A stretch of 64,000 bases of DNA, taken from contig JAGTXK010000219.1 of the NCBI GenBank assembly GCA_019096195.1, forward strand, positions 310,001-374,000. The letters are read 5' to 3'. The position numbers were made by a program, and so were the translations under genes. Of this stretch, positions 35,801 through 46,059 are shown piece by piece. Numbering within the stretch: the first letter of the stretch is position 1; each line of letters starts with the position of its first letter. The notes beneath the pieces were generated by a model. It had not been told where the DNA came from, searched no databases, and saw nothing but the letters and a program-made list of their open reading frames with translations. The DNA is from Boletus sp. NGJ (Eukaryota > Basidiomycota > Agaricomycetes > Boletales > Boletaceae).

Positions 35801-36964
35801 CCTTATAGTCTACTTTGTGATTCCCCAGAAGGAGCTCGATGGCGTGGTCCCAAGGGTGTCTCGGGGGTAGGGCATCGAAACTCTCCTTATCGAAGACGTC
35901 CTTGAACTCGTGGACGTATCTTGGGGCGGCCTCCTCGAAGGTTTTCTTTTTCTTTTGAACGTAGTCTTTAATCGCTACTTCTGTTGTGACATTTCGATTT
36001 CTCATGTACTCTACTACATCGAGTTTGAATAGGCGATCGCCCTGTGAGGGCAGGTAGTCTACGTCCATCTCGTCCTCCTCCTCGTCCACGTTGTTCGTGA
36101 CATGGTCTCCCTTACAGCGAAAGGAGATTCTACCCATTTTCCAGTCAATGGCTGGGTTATGAGTTTTCAGCCAGTCATGACCAAGGAATATTGTGTTTGG
36201 CCTGAGGTTCGTCACCGTGAGGGCCAATTGTTCCTTGTGGTCATGTACCTAGAGTTTGAGTATCATGAACTTTTCTATTTTGCCTCCGGCATTTGGTGTA
36301 CCGTCGGCGTTGTATATAGTGAGGGGATGGGGGAGGGAGTGAGTGGGTACCCCCTTTTTAGCTATGAAGTCCTCGTGTATAGAGGATTCCGTGCAACCTG
36401 AGTCGATCAACACCTTGACTTCGGCCATCTGGTGATTTGCAAAGGTTACTTTTATGGGGATCTCTAGTGAGTTCCTCTTCGCTGTTCAGGGGGATGTTTT
36501 TCGGAACTTGGGTGTGTGTTGTAGGTCGTGGAGGACCCAGTACGCATCCTTGTCCGAGAGTTTTCGGAGATCTTGTACGAGGTCCCGAGACACTTTGATC
36601 GCTCTTGTATCGTGAACAAAGGACTTGAGGTGGTGGATGCTTCATTCTACATCCGTATTTTCCACCTGAGCCTTCATCCAGCGTATAGACCAGAGGTCTA
36701 ACGTGTTTAGCCAAGAGCAAGAGGACGTCTCTTCCTTTCGTACCTCCTTGGGGTGTTTGCAGGGGATGGTATCAGTGTCATTCGGTCCATCGTCTCGCTT
36801 TACTGACAGTGCGAACTTTATCTTTCGCGGCATGATGGTTACATTTTTTACTGGTGGCATGCCAGGGAGGTTTACTCGATTTACGTTTTCAGTCTCGTCA
36901 ATGTCTAGAATGGCGAATCGATTGCTTGACAATGACTTAATGGGTACAGTAGAGCGACTGGTAT
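32826..36964 (-). pseudogene. C1 Pol (protease to chromodomain), degraded
   Basis: From the 5' side: SSNRFAILDIDETENVNRVN, protease near VLIDSGCTESSIHEDF (about 36,400), RT with [14 protein letters not shown] (about 35,340), RNase H IETDGSGIGIGTILSQ, integrase GCDICQKVKAKT, VVDRFSKMIHLMPV, YHPQTDGQTERINQ, and a chromodomain YEVKHVADSHKRC...YLVHWKGYPREERTWEPKK, then a Cys-rich end CDCPTC. Stops at TGG-to-TGA and CGA-to-TGA sites (for example RI-stop-PSKSP, FLNFY-stop-RFI, FDNK-stop-HGPF). Confidence 0.87.
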
Positions 36965-38409
36965 CTACTGTACAGATTGAAAACCCAAGTCTTCTTGTAC
37001 ATCTGAGGCATAAACTACAGGCTCCTCTTTGAAAGCCTTGGCCAAGTCCATCATAGCTCGTATTGTAGCAAACATGTTACAGAAACCTCTTGTCCATTTA
37101 CCATTATGCTTCTCGCCTGTGGGCGAGGGCGGGGCGGGTGGTCGGCACATGGCCACAGTTTCCTACATTTTCTGCACAGCCCAGCTGCGCGCGCCTTGTC
37201 AAGCTCCATAGGAGCGCCTTGTCCAGGGAACGTCCCGGTTTGTTGGGGGTGCGGACGCATTGCGGGCATCGAAGGGGGCAGTGCAGTGGGTGGGTTGTAG
37301 TGGGGGCGTGGTACGAATCAAGGGTTGTAAGTGGGGCCCGTTGCATAGACGGAAGAGGCCTTCTTGTGCTCCGCAATGGCGCCAAGTACCTCTTCTGCCC
37401 GTACGAAGGCGGTCTCCCATTCGCGGACATCGGTGCTGTTGATTAGATCCGGCTTATATCTTTCTACGTATTCCACCAGGTCGTTTTGAGCTTGGTGGCA
37501 GATCTGGTTCACAATTGTCCTGCCATTGATTCGTACGTCGAATTTCGCTTCTATCGCCAGTTGGTATAGCCAAGTAAAGTAATCCTCAACAGTGTCTTTC
37601 CCCTGCTGGAGGGAGAAGAGCTTCTGTTCGGCCATCCTGGCGAGGCCAGCAGGTTGGAAGGTTTTCTTCAACTTCTCAGTGAAGAATTCGAAGCTTACTG
37701 CGGCATAGGCGTTGCCTTCAGTAAGGAGATCGGAAAAGCGGCCAGCCACGTTCTCGCCGTGCATGTACGAGAGGGTGATCAAGATTTTCTGGCGGCCGGT
37801 GGGCTCCATCTCGAAGCCGTTGAGGTATAGGGTCACCGTACACCACCATTGTACGAATTTTTCCTTGTTGCCGTCGTAATGCTCCAGTTTAGCCACGAGG
37901 CTCTTCCCTATCCTTGGGGATGTAGGGGGAAAACCACACGCTGCGGCCCTCGGGAGCCCAGGTGAATTCAGGTGGGAGGAGGGTGACAGTGGGGTTGGCA
38001 GCGGATGAGAGGGAGGAGGGGCCTGCGACAGGTAGGGAGGCTGGACCCGGGGTGTTCTTGCGGGGGATGGCATGTTGACCCGGATGGTGTGGCTCGGGGA
38101 GGCCAGAATGGAGGGGTCTAGAGTGGGGGGGTCCATGCAGGGGACCTTGATTGGGGGCGGTGGTCCAGCCGCTTCTGGGTCTGCCACGAACTCCTGGCGC
38201 CAGAGGTTGTACCGGAGCACCAACTGGTGCAAATTGTATTGGGCAACCTCTTGTTGCAGGTGTGTCGCGATGGGGAGACATGGGGATGGTTGGGCCATTT
38301 GGAGGGTTGGAAGGCCCTGGGTGGCCGCTCTCTGGGCTAGGTCTGCGAAGCTGCCTGGTGCTGGGGTGGCGAATGCGGGGTGAGAGTATGGGCTGGGGAT
38401 GGTGGTCAT
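36965..38409 (-). pseudogene. C1 Gag, broken near the C-terminus
   Basis: ATG 38,409 (MTTIPSPYSHPAFATPAPGS), Pro-rich N-terminus, then retrotransposon gag core LVAKLEHYDGNKEKFVQWW, FFTEKLKKTFQPAGLARMAE and YFTWLYQLAIEAKFDVRI. A TGA after YATGPTYNP (37,318) cuts off the segment with the CRKCRKLWPCADHP motif that C2 keeps. Confidence 0.82.
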
Positions 38410-39238
38410 CTCATTGTAGTCTGGCGATTTCGGCGAGACATGTGATGGTTCGGAGACAGTGAGTGTGCGAGGGATAGGTTGTGAGGATGGTGTGGACGAC
38501 GAAGGTATAATCTGGATGCGCCCAGACGTATCATCGACGGAAGACGTTGTAGGTGCAGGGAGAATCTGAAGGCAGCTTTAAAAAGAAGATGGCGGGAAAG
38601 ACCGCACACTGTCAAGAAGTGGGAGAGTCGAGTGAGGGAACCAGAGGATAACTTCCTTACTACAGGAAGGTGCTACATGGGAGGAAGGTGAGATAAACCC
38701 CCTTGTCATAGCTACGTGACGTTGCGGGTAATCACGTGAACCCAGGTACACTATCATAGTACCAATGTACACCTGGTTGACAACCACCAGAGAAGCGGGG
38801 CTAGTGCTCTATGCCCGGTAGCAACATTATCCTAATTTATTATGCTGGACGGGCATATAGACGAGCACTTCTACGAGTGCTCTACTTGAGTGCTTCACGT
38901 GCACTAGTGGGTTCCCCTAAACCTGGGGTCCGGTATGGGGTGAGCGGCGGCGAAGAGCCCACGTGCTCGGAAGGTGGATGGAGGAATGGAAACGGTGACT
39001 CCTAACTCCTTATTTTCGCCTGCAGCTGCAATGAGACTCCATGCTAGCAACCACTGTAATAAGCTGGATGTTACGCTTAACGCTAATGGAGGGTCACAGT
39101 TCCTCTAAGGCTAGATGCGGGGAGTGTTGAAGTCAAAGGCGGAAGTGGTACTAGAGAGCAAAAAGTTTGCTCAACTAGGCAAAAAGTGATATAGACGGGA
39201 GGAAGTGTCCGGAGGTGAAGAGCCCGGGGACAAGGTAG

Positions 39239-39251
39239 TAGTCTTGAAATT
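39239..39251 (-). other. C1 putative self-priming site
   Basis: In element orientation AATTTCAAGACTA directly follows the 5' LTR. It is the exact complement of TAGTCTTGAAATT inside that LTR (plus-strand 39,315-39,327), which begins about 31 nt after TATATAAAG. Confidence 0.68.
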
Positions 39252-39610
39252 TGAAAGAGAAATGCCTTAATGTCCTTAGGGGCGCAAAGAGCGCTATCCA
39301 CAGGAGAGAAAAGGAATTTCAAGACTAAAGAATACAGGTGTTGGTACACTACTTTATATACGTAAGAAGATACGCGTGGACCAGCTTAGGGCCGGTTGTG
39401 GAAACTACTGGAATGTTCCATATGATGTATGGTGACGTAGTGGGGTCTAGACTGTTCTAGGGGTATCGGGTTATGACATAGTCTGACTAATATATGATGT
39501 ATGGTCTAGGCGTAAGGCCTAGACGTGAGATAATTATGTAATCGTTCATGGGATCATTAAGTGTTAGCTAACTACGATGAGAGGGAAAAGAATGTCCGAA
39601 AATCATTTCA
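39252..39610 (-). repeat. C1 5' LTR
   Basis: 359 bp. Promoter TATATAAAG (element orientation) near 39,352-39,360. Followed in element orientation by the priming site and an 840-nt leader before gag. Confidence 0.88.
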
Positions 39611-40829
39611 ACATGGTGGACACCTTCACACCGCTGCACTCCTGGCCAAAGGCTATTGATGGCCTGGGCTCACTACATTTGTCTGGAAATTCATCGCCAG
39701 TTGTGCCATTTGTTAAAGCAACAAGATCCAAACACACCCTACAGTTCCCCCAGTTACCCCCCTGGCTTTTGAGGGCCACCACCCTTTCCAACATCTATCA
39801 GTGGATTTGATCACTAATCTACCCCCAGCGGGGGGTTTTGATTCAGTCATGGTCGTGGTCAACCATGGGCTTAGTAAGGGTGTAATTCTTGCCCCTTGCA
39901 CAAAAATGGTGGACATGGCTGGTATAGCCCGTCTTTTCTTTGAAAAAGTCTTCCTATGGTATGGTTTACACAACAAGCTGGTTTCAGATTGTGGTCCACA
40001 GTTCACATTCGTGTTCACTCAGGAGCTCACCAGGCTCTTGAACTATGACATCACCCTTTCCACGGCCTACCACCCACAAACAGATGGCGAAACAGAACAA
40101 TACAATCAGGAACTAGAAACCTACCTATGGATATTCTGCGATGGTCAACCACAAAAGTGGTTGGAACTATTACCCATGGCGGAGTTCGCTCATAACTCCG
40201 CAATCCACTCGGTCACTGGAAAATCGCCCTTCTTCTTGATCCTTGGATACGAACTGAGAGTGTACCCTTCTATTGGAAAAACCTTCCTACCAGCTGTAGA
40301 AGAAAAACTCTCTTTCCTAGAGGAATCAAGAAAAGAAGCAGAAGTGGCACATAAACTGGCACAACTACACATGAAGGAGAGAGTCCACTCTCGCTTCAAA
40401 CCCTGGAAACTTGGTGATAAGGTATGGCTGGATGCCAAGAACCTGAAACTCCAAGTCCCCTCCTGAAAGCTGTCTCCGAAATGAACCAGACCATTTGAAA
40501 TTACTCAAGTGGTATCCTCCATGGTGTTCTGACTCAAGTTGCCAAAACAGTGGAAGATCCACGATGTGTTCCACGCATCCCTACTTTCCCTGTATCGGGA
40601 AACTGCGGAACATGGTCCCAATTTCACTCAACCACCACTGGAACTTGTCAGAACAGAAGAGGAGTACAAAGTGGACAGCATCATCAACCATCAGGGAAAA
40701 CTGGGAAGAAGGCAGTATCTAACCCACTAGAAGGGATACTCTGCAGCAGAATGAACTTGGGAACCAGAGGCCAACCTGGGAAACGCCAAGAAAATACTCT
40801 TGGAATATAAAAAGCGACTCAAACTCTGA
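39611..40829 (+). pseudogene. A2 Pol, second part (integrase and chromodomain)
   Basis: Resumes with the target duplicate ACATG: MVDTFTPLHSWPK, then FDSVMVVVNHGLSKGVI, YGLHNKLVSDCGPQFT, YHPQTDGETEQYNQ (integrase core), and after a stop at LQVPS the GPF-like linker and chromodomain EEEYKVDSIINHQGKLGRRQ. Ends KL-TGA at 40,827-40,829, ten bases before the ORF3 ATG. Confidence 0.85.
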
Positions 40830-40838
40830 GACGTACCC

Positions 40839-42167
40839 ATGCCCCAAGACAATACCTCCCTATTCATTCTACTTGCCTGCGTATCTACTGCCCTCACCCA
40901 AGCCCGTTTTCAGAGACAATACCCAGACCTCGACATCCCTAAGCATGCCAGCTCTCATTCTTGTTTCTGCCGTATCAACTACTGCCCCTATCACCACAAC
41001 TGGTAGATGGCCGTTGCTCCCCTCTCAGTATGCCTCAACCAACTCTCCCCCACTCATTGCCGAAATCTTTATGCTACCATTCTCGATGACCCCATCACAA
41101 TCCAAACCCTCCAATCAATCCCCTTCTTCTCTTGTGACGACTTGCTTGTCCAACTCATTGCCCTCTATAGATCCTACTCCTCACTTTGATCCATTCTCTC
41201 CAGGACCACCGGCAACTTGGCAAGTCTCCATGTCATCAATGCCCAATAGACTGCCGAGGAAGAAAGGGCAATGGAAAGTATCCTCGAGATTCGCGAACTT
41301 ATTCTTGACCTCCTTTTCATCGAAGGATTCAACTACTCCCTTGCCCTTCTACCCATCAACACCCATGATCACCTCCTCCACACCACCCTCCTCTCCCTCT
41401 TGGAAGAAGAAAGTCACCTTTTCTTTGCCCCCTTGTCGACCACCCTGCCCTCCTACCCCATTCCATCTCGACAAGCCCCTTCCATGGCAGAGCGACCCTT
41501 GGAGAACGTCAACGGAATCTGAGGCATTAACAGAGTTGATAGAGACTCTCCAGAGACACGGAGAGCCCAGTCCTCTGACAACACCCTTGTTGCCTCCCCT
41601 TCCTCCACAGCCTCCAACCCCTCCTCCTGAGGAACCCCCTTGGTACCACTCCTCCCAGTTCCTCCCCCAGCCCTTTTCCGACCCACCAGAACCCTCCACC
41701 GATGGGAAGCCATGGTATTCTCAGTCGGCCTCCCCTCTTGTCCCAACAGACAAGGTCTTCTCAATGCACTGGAGGACACTACAACGAGGAGCCCTCCTCC
41801 TTCCTCCATTCCCATTCCTGGGGCCGCCACAAGCGCCTCTCCTGCCAGCCATTCCGACTCAATGGCTAGTCATCCCCATCCCCTGCCCTGTGCCCGACCG
41901 ACTTATCACCATTGAGCTTCCATCACCAGCATCCGCTGCTTCGAATGTGGATGTCAAGGTCACCTTCAGCATGTCTGCCCCCACTACCGCTGCCCCTACT
42001 GTAGGGTGGTTGCCCCCAACCATCCACAGTATGCTTGCCCACGAAGAGCTTGCACCTACTGTGGGGGAAGAGGACATGGTTACCAGACCTGTCCCAGCCA
42101 AGGGGTCTTCGACGACTCCTGGGACCTTACTGGCTATGAGGAGAACAAGGGAGATAGAAGTTCTTGA
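40839..42167 (+). pseudogene. A2 ORF3 with zinc knuckles (degraded)
   Basis: MPQDNTSLFILLACVSTALT at the start, HSCFCRINYCPYHHNW then TAG. The middle is Pro/Ser/Thr rich. Near the end, in a shifted frame, CFECGCQGHLQHVC (CX2CX4HX4C), CPYCRVVAPNHPQYAC and CTYCGGRGHGYQTC, then stop at 42,165-42,167. Same layout and the same early stops as A1. Frame-shifted pieces mean the ancestral protein cannot be read directly. Confidence 0.6.
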
Positions 42168-42197
42168 GATGGAACTTCAAGACTACAAAGGGGGTAA

Positions 42198-44115
42198 TGT
42201 TACGGTTATAGGAGGGGGTACATCTTTTCCTCTCCCTTCACCCCCCATAGAACTATGGGACAACTTATTCTTTGACTCGGACCAGGGATTCCCCCGCGAC
42301 ACCAACTCAGGCATCACCCCATCTGGAACTCACTTTCTAGGAAGTTACCTGTTTGGTTTGGACATCGCCTTCCTATTTCATTGATACATGCCTTTCATCT
42401 CTTTCTGATTTGATCATAGACATTGCCTCCTTGGCTGTGTTCTCTCACACATAGCCTAGTATTCCAAATCTCCATTTGACTGATGCCTAGATCCTTTATG
42501 GTAATCTTTAGTCTGCAACTTATGATTACCATATACAATACGAAGCCTACCCTAGATGGGTAGGGCCTATAAATAGGGATGCTGGCCCTTCATGTAACCT
42601 TAACCTAGATCTACACTCCTTCCTGTGTAATCTACCAGCTTCTCCCACTACTGGTTCCACTTCACCTCAGAAGCTCACTGAAACGATCACAGACTATATC
42701 ACCTATTTATTAGCACCCACTACCTACACTTTCGCACTACCTACAGACGATACACTCGCCTACTCCCACCAGTCTCCATCCTAGCCTCACCACGCATACA
42801 CCTAGAGTAGTCACTCACCGTATCCTCCCCCATACGATACACCATACCACCGACTACACCTACGTACGCTTCCATTAGTCAGTACCCTCAGCCGTAGCCG
42901 CTACACTACGACACCAAGTAGCCTCACGGCTAGACCCCCGGCCTCACGGCCACAAGCAAGGCCCGCACGCCTATAAACTACGCCTCCCCCTGTGGACCTA
43001 CCTGATGCAGCGCTCGGTAGCCACATCACGTGACATAACGCCGTACGATGACAGAAACCCCTCTGTCACGTATACGCTCGTTACACGCACGACACCCTGT
43101 AGACAGTACCTGACGCAGAGCTCGGTACCCTACACAAGTACTAATCAGGAGCTCGCCTCCAGATCCTCGACTCCCCGCTCACCCCGATCCCTGAGCCCAC
43201 GCCGCAGATCACACCCGACGCTATCCCACGATACCGCCACCAAGTACTAATCAAGCCCACGCTAGATTAACCCCAAGTACTGATCAGGCGAACGTCAGAT
43301 CACAAGACCTAGACAAGACCCGATCCATCACCCGATACGATCCCGTCTCGATACCCAGATCCAACGATCACCCCATGCGATGCCTCACGCATCAGTCTTT
43401 CATTTCCTCCCTCGCCTCCATCCCTATCTATTAGTTCCCCCATTAGATATATCACACGTAGCCACGCCTAGAGCGTTCCGGACTACCATTTCACTTACAT
43501 GCGTATACCACACGCATCTCATTCCATCGTTTCCCTCTTTTGCCATTGGACACTAACATTTCCCCGTTCCTGTGATGTCATACCCAGTACCCTACGACGT
43601 CATAGCACAGCACGGTCCGTGCGCCACTATCGGTAGTATATAAGTAGCCGGTAGAGTACCATGTTTCCCCTAGCCTTGAAATTGCCTTTCTCTCTGTCGC
43701 ATATTGCTTCAGTTAGCAACGCTTCAGATATTAGGTTTAGGTTTCTTTCTCCTTTCGTTGCAAGTTCCTTTCACTCACTTCCATTCTGGAGGTGATCACC
43801 CTTGTGCTCGTGATTGTCTTCCTCGTCACCGACACACTTGTGTGGCCTCGTTGCCATCCGAACCTGCTTCTAAAGCTTCGGCAACTCCAATGACCAACAG
43901 AGGTTGGTCCATGCAAGCCCGGGACTCCACCACCGGCACTAGGCCGTGTAAGCCCAGCAATATAGTTGCTGGCCCCCGCATCCAGTCTGCCCTTCCTTCT
44001 CAGAGGATTGTGCCACTGAGGTAAATACAAGACTTCACCATTGGTCATAGAGGCAACCAGGACACTCTACACAAAGCTAGCAGCCAGTCCCCAGTCAGAG
44101 GAATCATTGGACCTC
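42198..44115 (+). repeat. A2 3' LTR, interrupted by a solo LTR and truncated at the end
   Basis: Starts TGTTACGGTTATAGG after the polypurine tract AAAGGGGGTAA (42,187-42,197). Matches the 5' LTR up to 42,678, resumes at 43,779 and stops near 44,115 where an inverted A1 LTR begins. Confidence 0.85.
42679..43773 (-). repeat. Solo LTR, family E, young copy, in A2's 3' LTR
   Basis: 1,095 bp; plus strand TGAAACGATCACAG...GTTCCTTTCA. Flanked by CTCAC at 42,674-42,678 and 43,774-43,778. GC rich with many intact CpG, unlike the old copy at 15,730. No coding sequence recognised. The two E copies face opposite ways. Confidence 0.9.
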
Positions 44116-44945
44116 TTCCCAAGGCCCAATGTTCCTCGGACTGAGGAACCAATGGCTAGCCTTTCATGTAGATCCTCCCTTGGGGTAGGAGCCTACTCTA
44201 CAACCAATGGCAGAGTCTTGGTAGAGGCACAGACCAATCGTATATGGGAGCTGATGATGGAGTCCCAGGCCTATGTTGGTACCAGTGGCAGAGTCCTGGA
44301 TTTACTGTGCTTCCAGTGGCAGAGTCCTGGGCTTAGATGGGCAGACCTCTGTCTGCGTTGGAGTTGCCATTGGCTAGATACGTGACCAAATGCTAATGAA
44401 GCCGCACAAGTGTGAAGTGATAAGAAGGATAATCATGAGCACTGTGGTGATCTACCTCCAGAGCGGGCGCAGGCTGCTGAGGTGAAGTGGAACCGAGAGT
44501 GGGGTAGATTACATGGGAAGTTGTGTAGATCTAGGTTAGGTTTACATGAAGGGCAGACACCCATATATATAGGCCTTCCCTATTCAGGGCAGGCTTCATA
44601 TCATGTATGGTAATACTGGAATATTACCATAAGAGATCATATCATCAGTCAAATGAAGAAAGTGGAGTACTGGGCTGTGTGCAAGAGAACACAGCCAAGG
44701 AGGTAATGTCTATGATCAGATCAAAGGTGAAATGCATGTAAAGTGAAATAGAGTGGGCTGTGTCATAGCCATAGTGGTGCATCGCCTAGAAGGGGGATTC
44801 TGGATGGGGTGATATTTGCATGGGTGTTGTGGGGGAATCCCAGGGAAATCCTGGATAGTTGGAGGTGTCAAAGAAGAGGTCATCCCAGAATCCCAGAGGG
44901 GGTGAAGGAAGAGAAAAAGATGTACCCCCTTCCATAACTATAACA
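44116..44945 (-). repeat. A1 5' LTR, remainder right of the A2 insertion
   Basis: Same orientation and sequence as 20,500-21,378; ends CATAACTATAACA, then GTGAA. The first ~90 nt of this half are missing at the junction with A2's 3' LTR, as is the end of A2's LTR. The other 15 nt of this LTR are at 27,690-27,704. Confidence 0.85.
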
Positions 44946-45074
44946 GTGAAGGGGTTCTCATGTAAGTGGTGCTAGAAGTACATGTAAGCATTAAAGCATA
45001 GTCATATGGAGTCTCACGGTATGACAAGGAGCAAAGTGAAGAACAATGAAGAACAAAAGGAAGAAATCATAACA
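44946..45074 (-). repeat. Element B 3' LTR, inner end
   Basis: Starts with A1's target duplicate GTGAA and ends AAATCATAACA followed by TTACCCCCCAG, i.e. in element orientation a polypurine tract CTGGGGGGTAA then TGTTATGATTT. The rest of this LTR should be left of A1 (before 20,428). Confidence 0.6.
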
Positions 45075-45110
45075 TTACCCCCCAGTTATGTGCGAAGTTC
45101 CACTAAGCAA

Positions 45111-46043
45111 TTAGTCCAAACCTTTGTAAAAACCGCAGAGTGACCTACACATGTTGCTCATGGCGATGCTGTTGAAGACATCAATGTCTTCATAAAGATC
45201 TGATTCTCTCAAGTTACGGCTTGGGAGGGGAGCGATGGAGGGGTCACAGTGGTGGCATGCATCTGATAAAGCGAGGGGAAGATGATGCATGACTGGACAT
45301 GGGGGAGCGAGAAGCAGAGGTGAAAGGAGACAGCAGGTTAAGGTGGTGGCAGAGAGGGCAGCATGCTTGTATACAGTATGTCCAGGCCCCCCACAAAGGC
45401 AGTTGGGGCATTGGTAGATGGGACAGTTAACACAAATGTGCCCCAGGTGGTGACACTCAAAGCAAGTCTCACTGTAGTAAGGGTGAGAATGGCTGAGGGT
45501 GGTATTGCTGTTGTTGCCTGTCCAGTGGGCTTCTACTTGGCAGATGAGCTGGAACTTGTCATCATCTAGGGGTAAAGAAGACATGGATGGAGTGGAGATA
45601 GCAGTGGGGAGAGGGTGGACTATGGGGCAGTTCACTAGTTCTCGCATATAGCAGTCTAAGTTGTCAAGGAGTTTCACTGCGCCAAGCTGATGGAGGGCAT
45701 TGCATAATGCAGCTTTCAGTTCACTGCAGATGCCATGTAGGTGCAGCTGTACAAGGGAGAGGTGGGTGTTGGTGGTGGTACAGTTTGCAAAAACTTTGAG
45801 GGAGGCACATTGGAGATATACCTTGTAGAGAGAGTATAGTGGGGAGGCATAGTCAAGATGGGTCTCTAGAGCTAGGGCCATACATGGGCTCTCAAGGTTG
45901 GTGGTAAGACAGATGACCTCTTTAAGGTCAGGGAAGTTATTGTGAAGATGAAAGGCATAGATGGGTATGTTGACCACCACTAGAAGCATCACAGTCCATA
46001 AAGAAATGGGCATGCTAGACAAAAAAGCTGAAAAAAGCTGCAA
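45111..46043 (-). pseudogene. Element B ORF3-like protein with zinc knuckle
   Basis: Open for 310 codons. Hydrophobic start (LLVVVNIPIYAFHLHNNFPD), a helical middle (LHLHGICSELKAALCNALHQ), and CFECHHLGHICVNCPIYQC, a CX2CX4HX4C knuckle plus CPNC. Same position and Cys pattern as ORF3 of family A although the sequences differ widely, so an extra zinc-knuckle ORF between integrase and 3' LTR is shared by more than one lineage. The true start is unknown because the preceding pol frame is broken. Confidence 0.55.
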
Positions 46044-46059
46044 AAGTCAGAAGCTGAGC

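Larger units (their letters stand above)
32455..39610 (-). mobile_element. Ty3/gypsy chromovirus C1, complete with TSD, nested in A2 pol
   Basis: 7.16 kb, minus orientation, flanked by ACATG at 32,450-32,454 and 39,611-39,615. The uninterrupted A1 copy reads GAGGACATGGTGGACAT at this point, confirming the site. LTRs of 360 and 359 bp start TGAAAGAG and end TTTCA. Contains gag and pol with chromodomain, both with several stops. Confidence 0.92.
27705..44115 (+). mobile_element. Ty3/gypsy chromovirus A2, inserted in A1's 5' LTR, itself carrying C1 and a solo LTR
   Basis: Plus-oriented relative of A1: 5' LTR 27,705-28,600, gag, pol (interrupted at 32,450 by C1 and resuming at 39,616), ORF3, polypurine tract and a 3' LTR (42,198 to about 44,115) that contains a solo family E LTR. 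The first base pair of the LTR reads TA instead of TG. The last ~95 nt of the 3' LTR are deleted at the inverted junction with A1. RT catalytic motif is mutated (YMDN), so it is dead. Confidence 0.88.
20429..44945 (-). mobile_element. Ty3/gypsy chromovirus A1, full length but split by nested insertions
   Basis: Minus-oriented element. Its 3' LTR is at 20,429-21,378; ORF3, pol and gag run to 27,223; the leader ends at 27,689. Its 5' LTR begins at 27,690 (TGTTACGCTGGGTAA, reverse of the LTR end), is cut at 27,704 by element A2, and resumes at about 44,116-44,945. Perfect GTGAA duplications flank the whole (20,424-20,428; 44,946-44,950), so the 24.5-kb span is one insertion that later received A2, C1 and a solo LTR. 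Its genes carry many stops and are dead. Confidence 0.88.

Noticed and set aside
40873-42384. 503-codon open frame on the plus strand as the real ORF3 product.
   Set aside because: The zinc knuckles and the conserved MPQDN start are in other frames; this frame is a Pro/Ser-rich shadow of a C-rich region.
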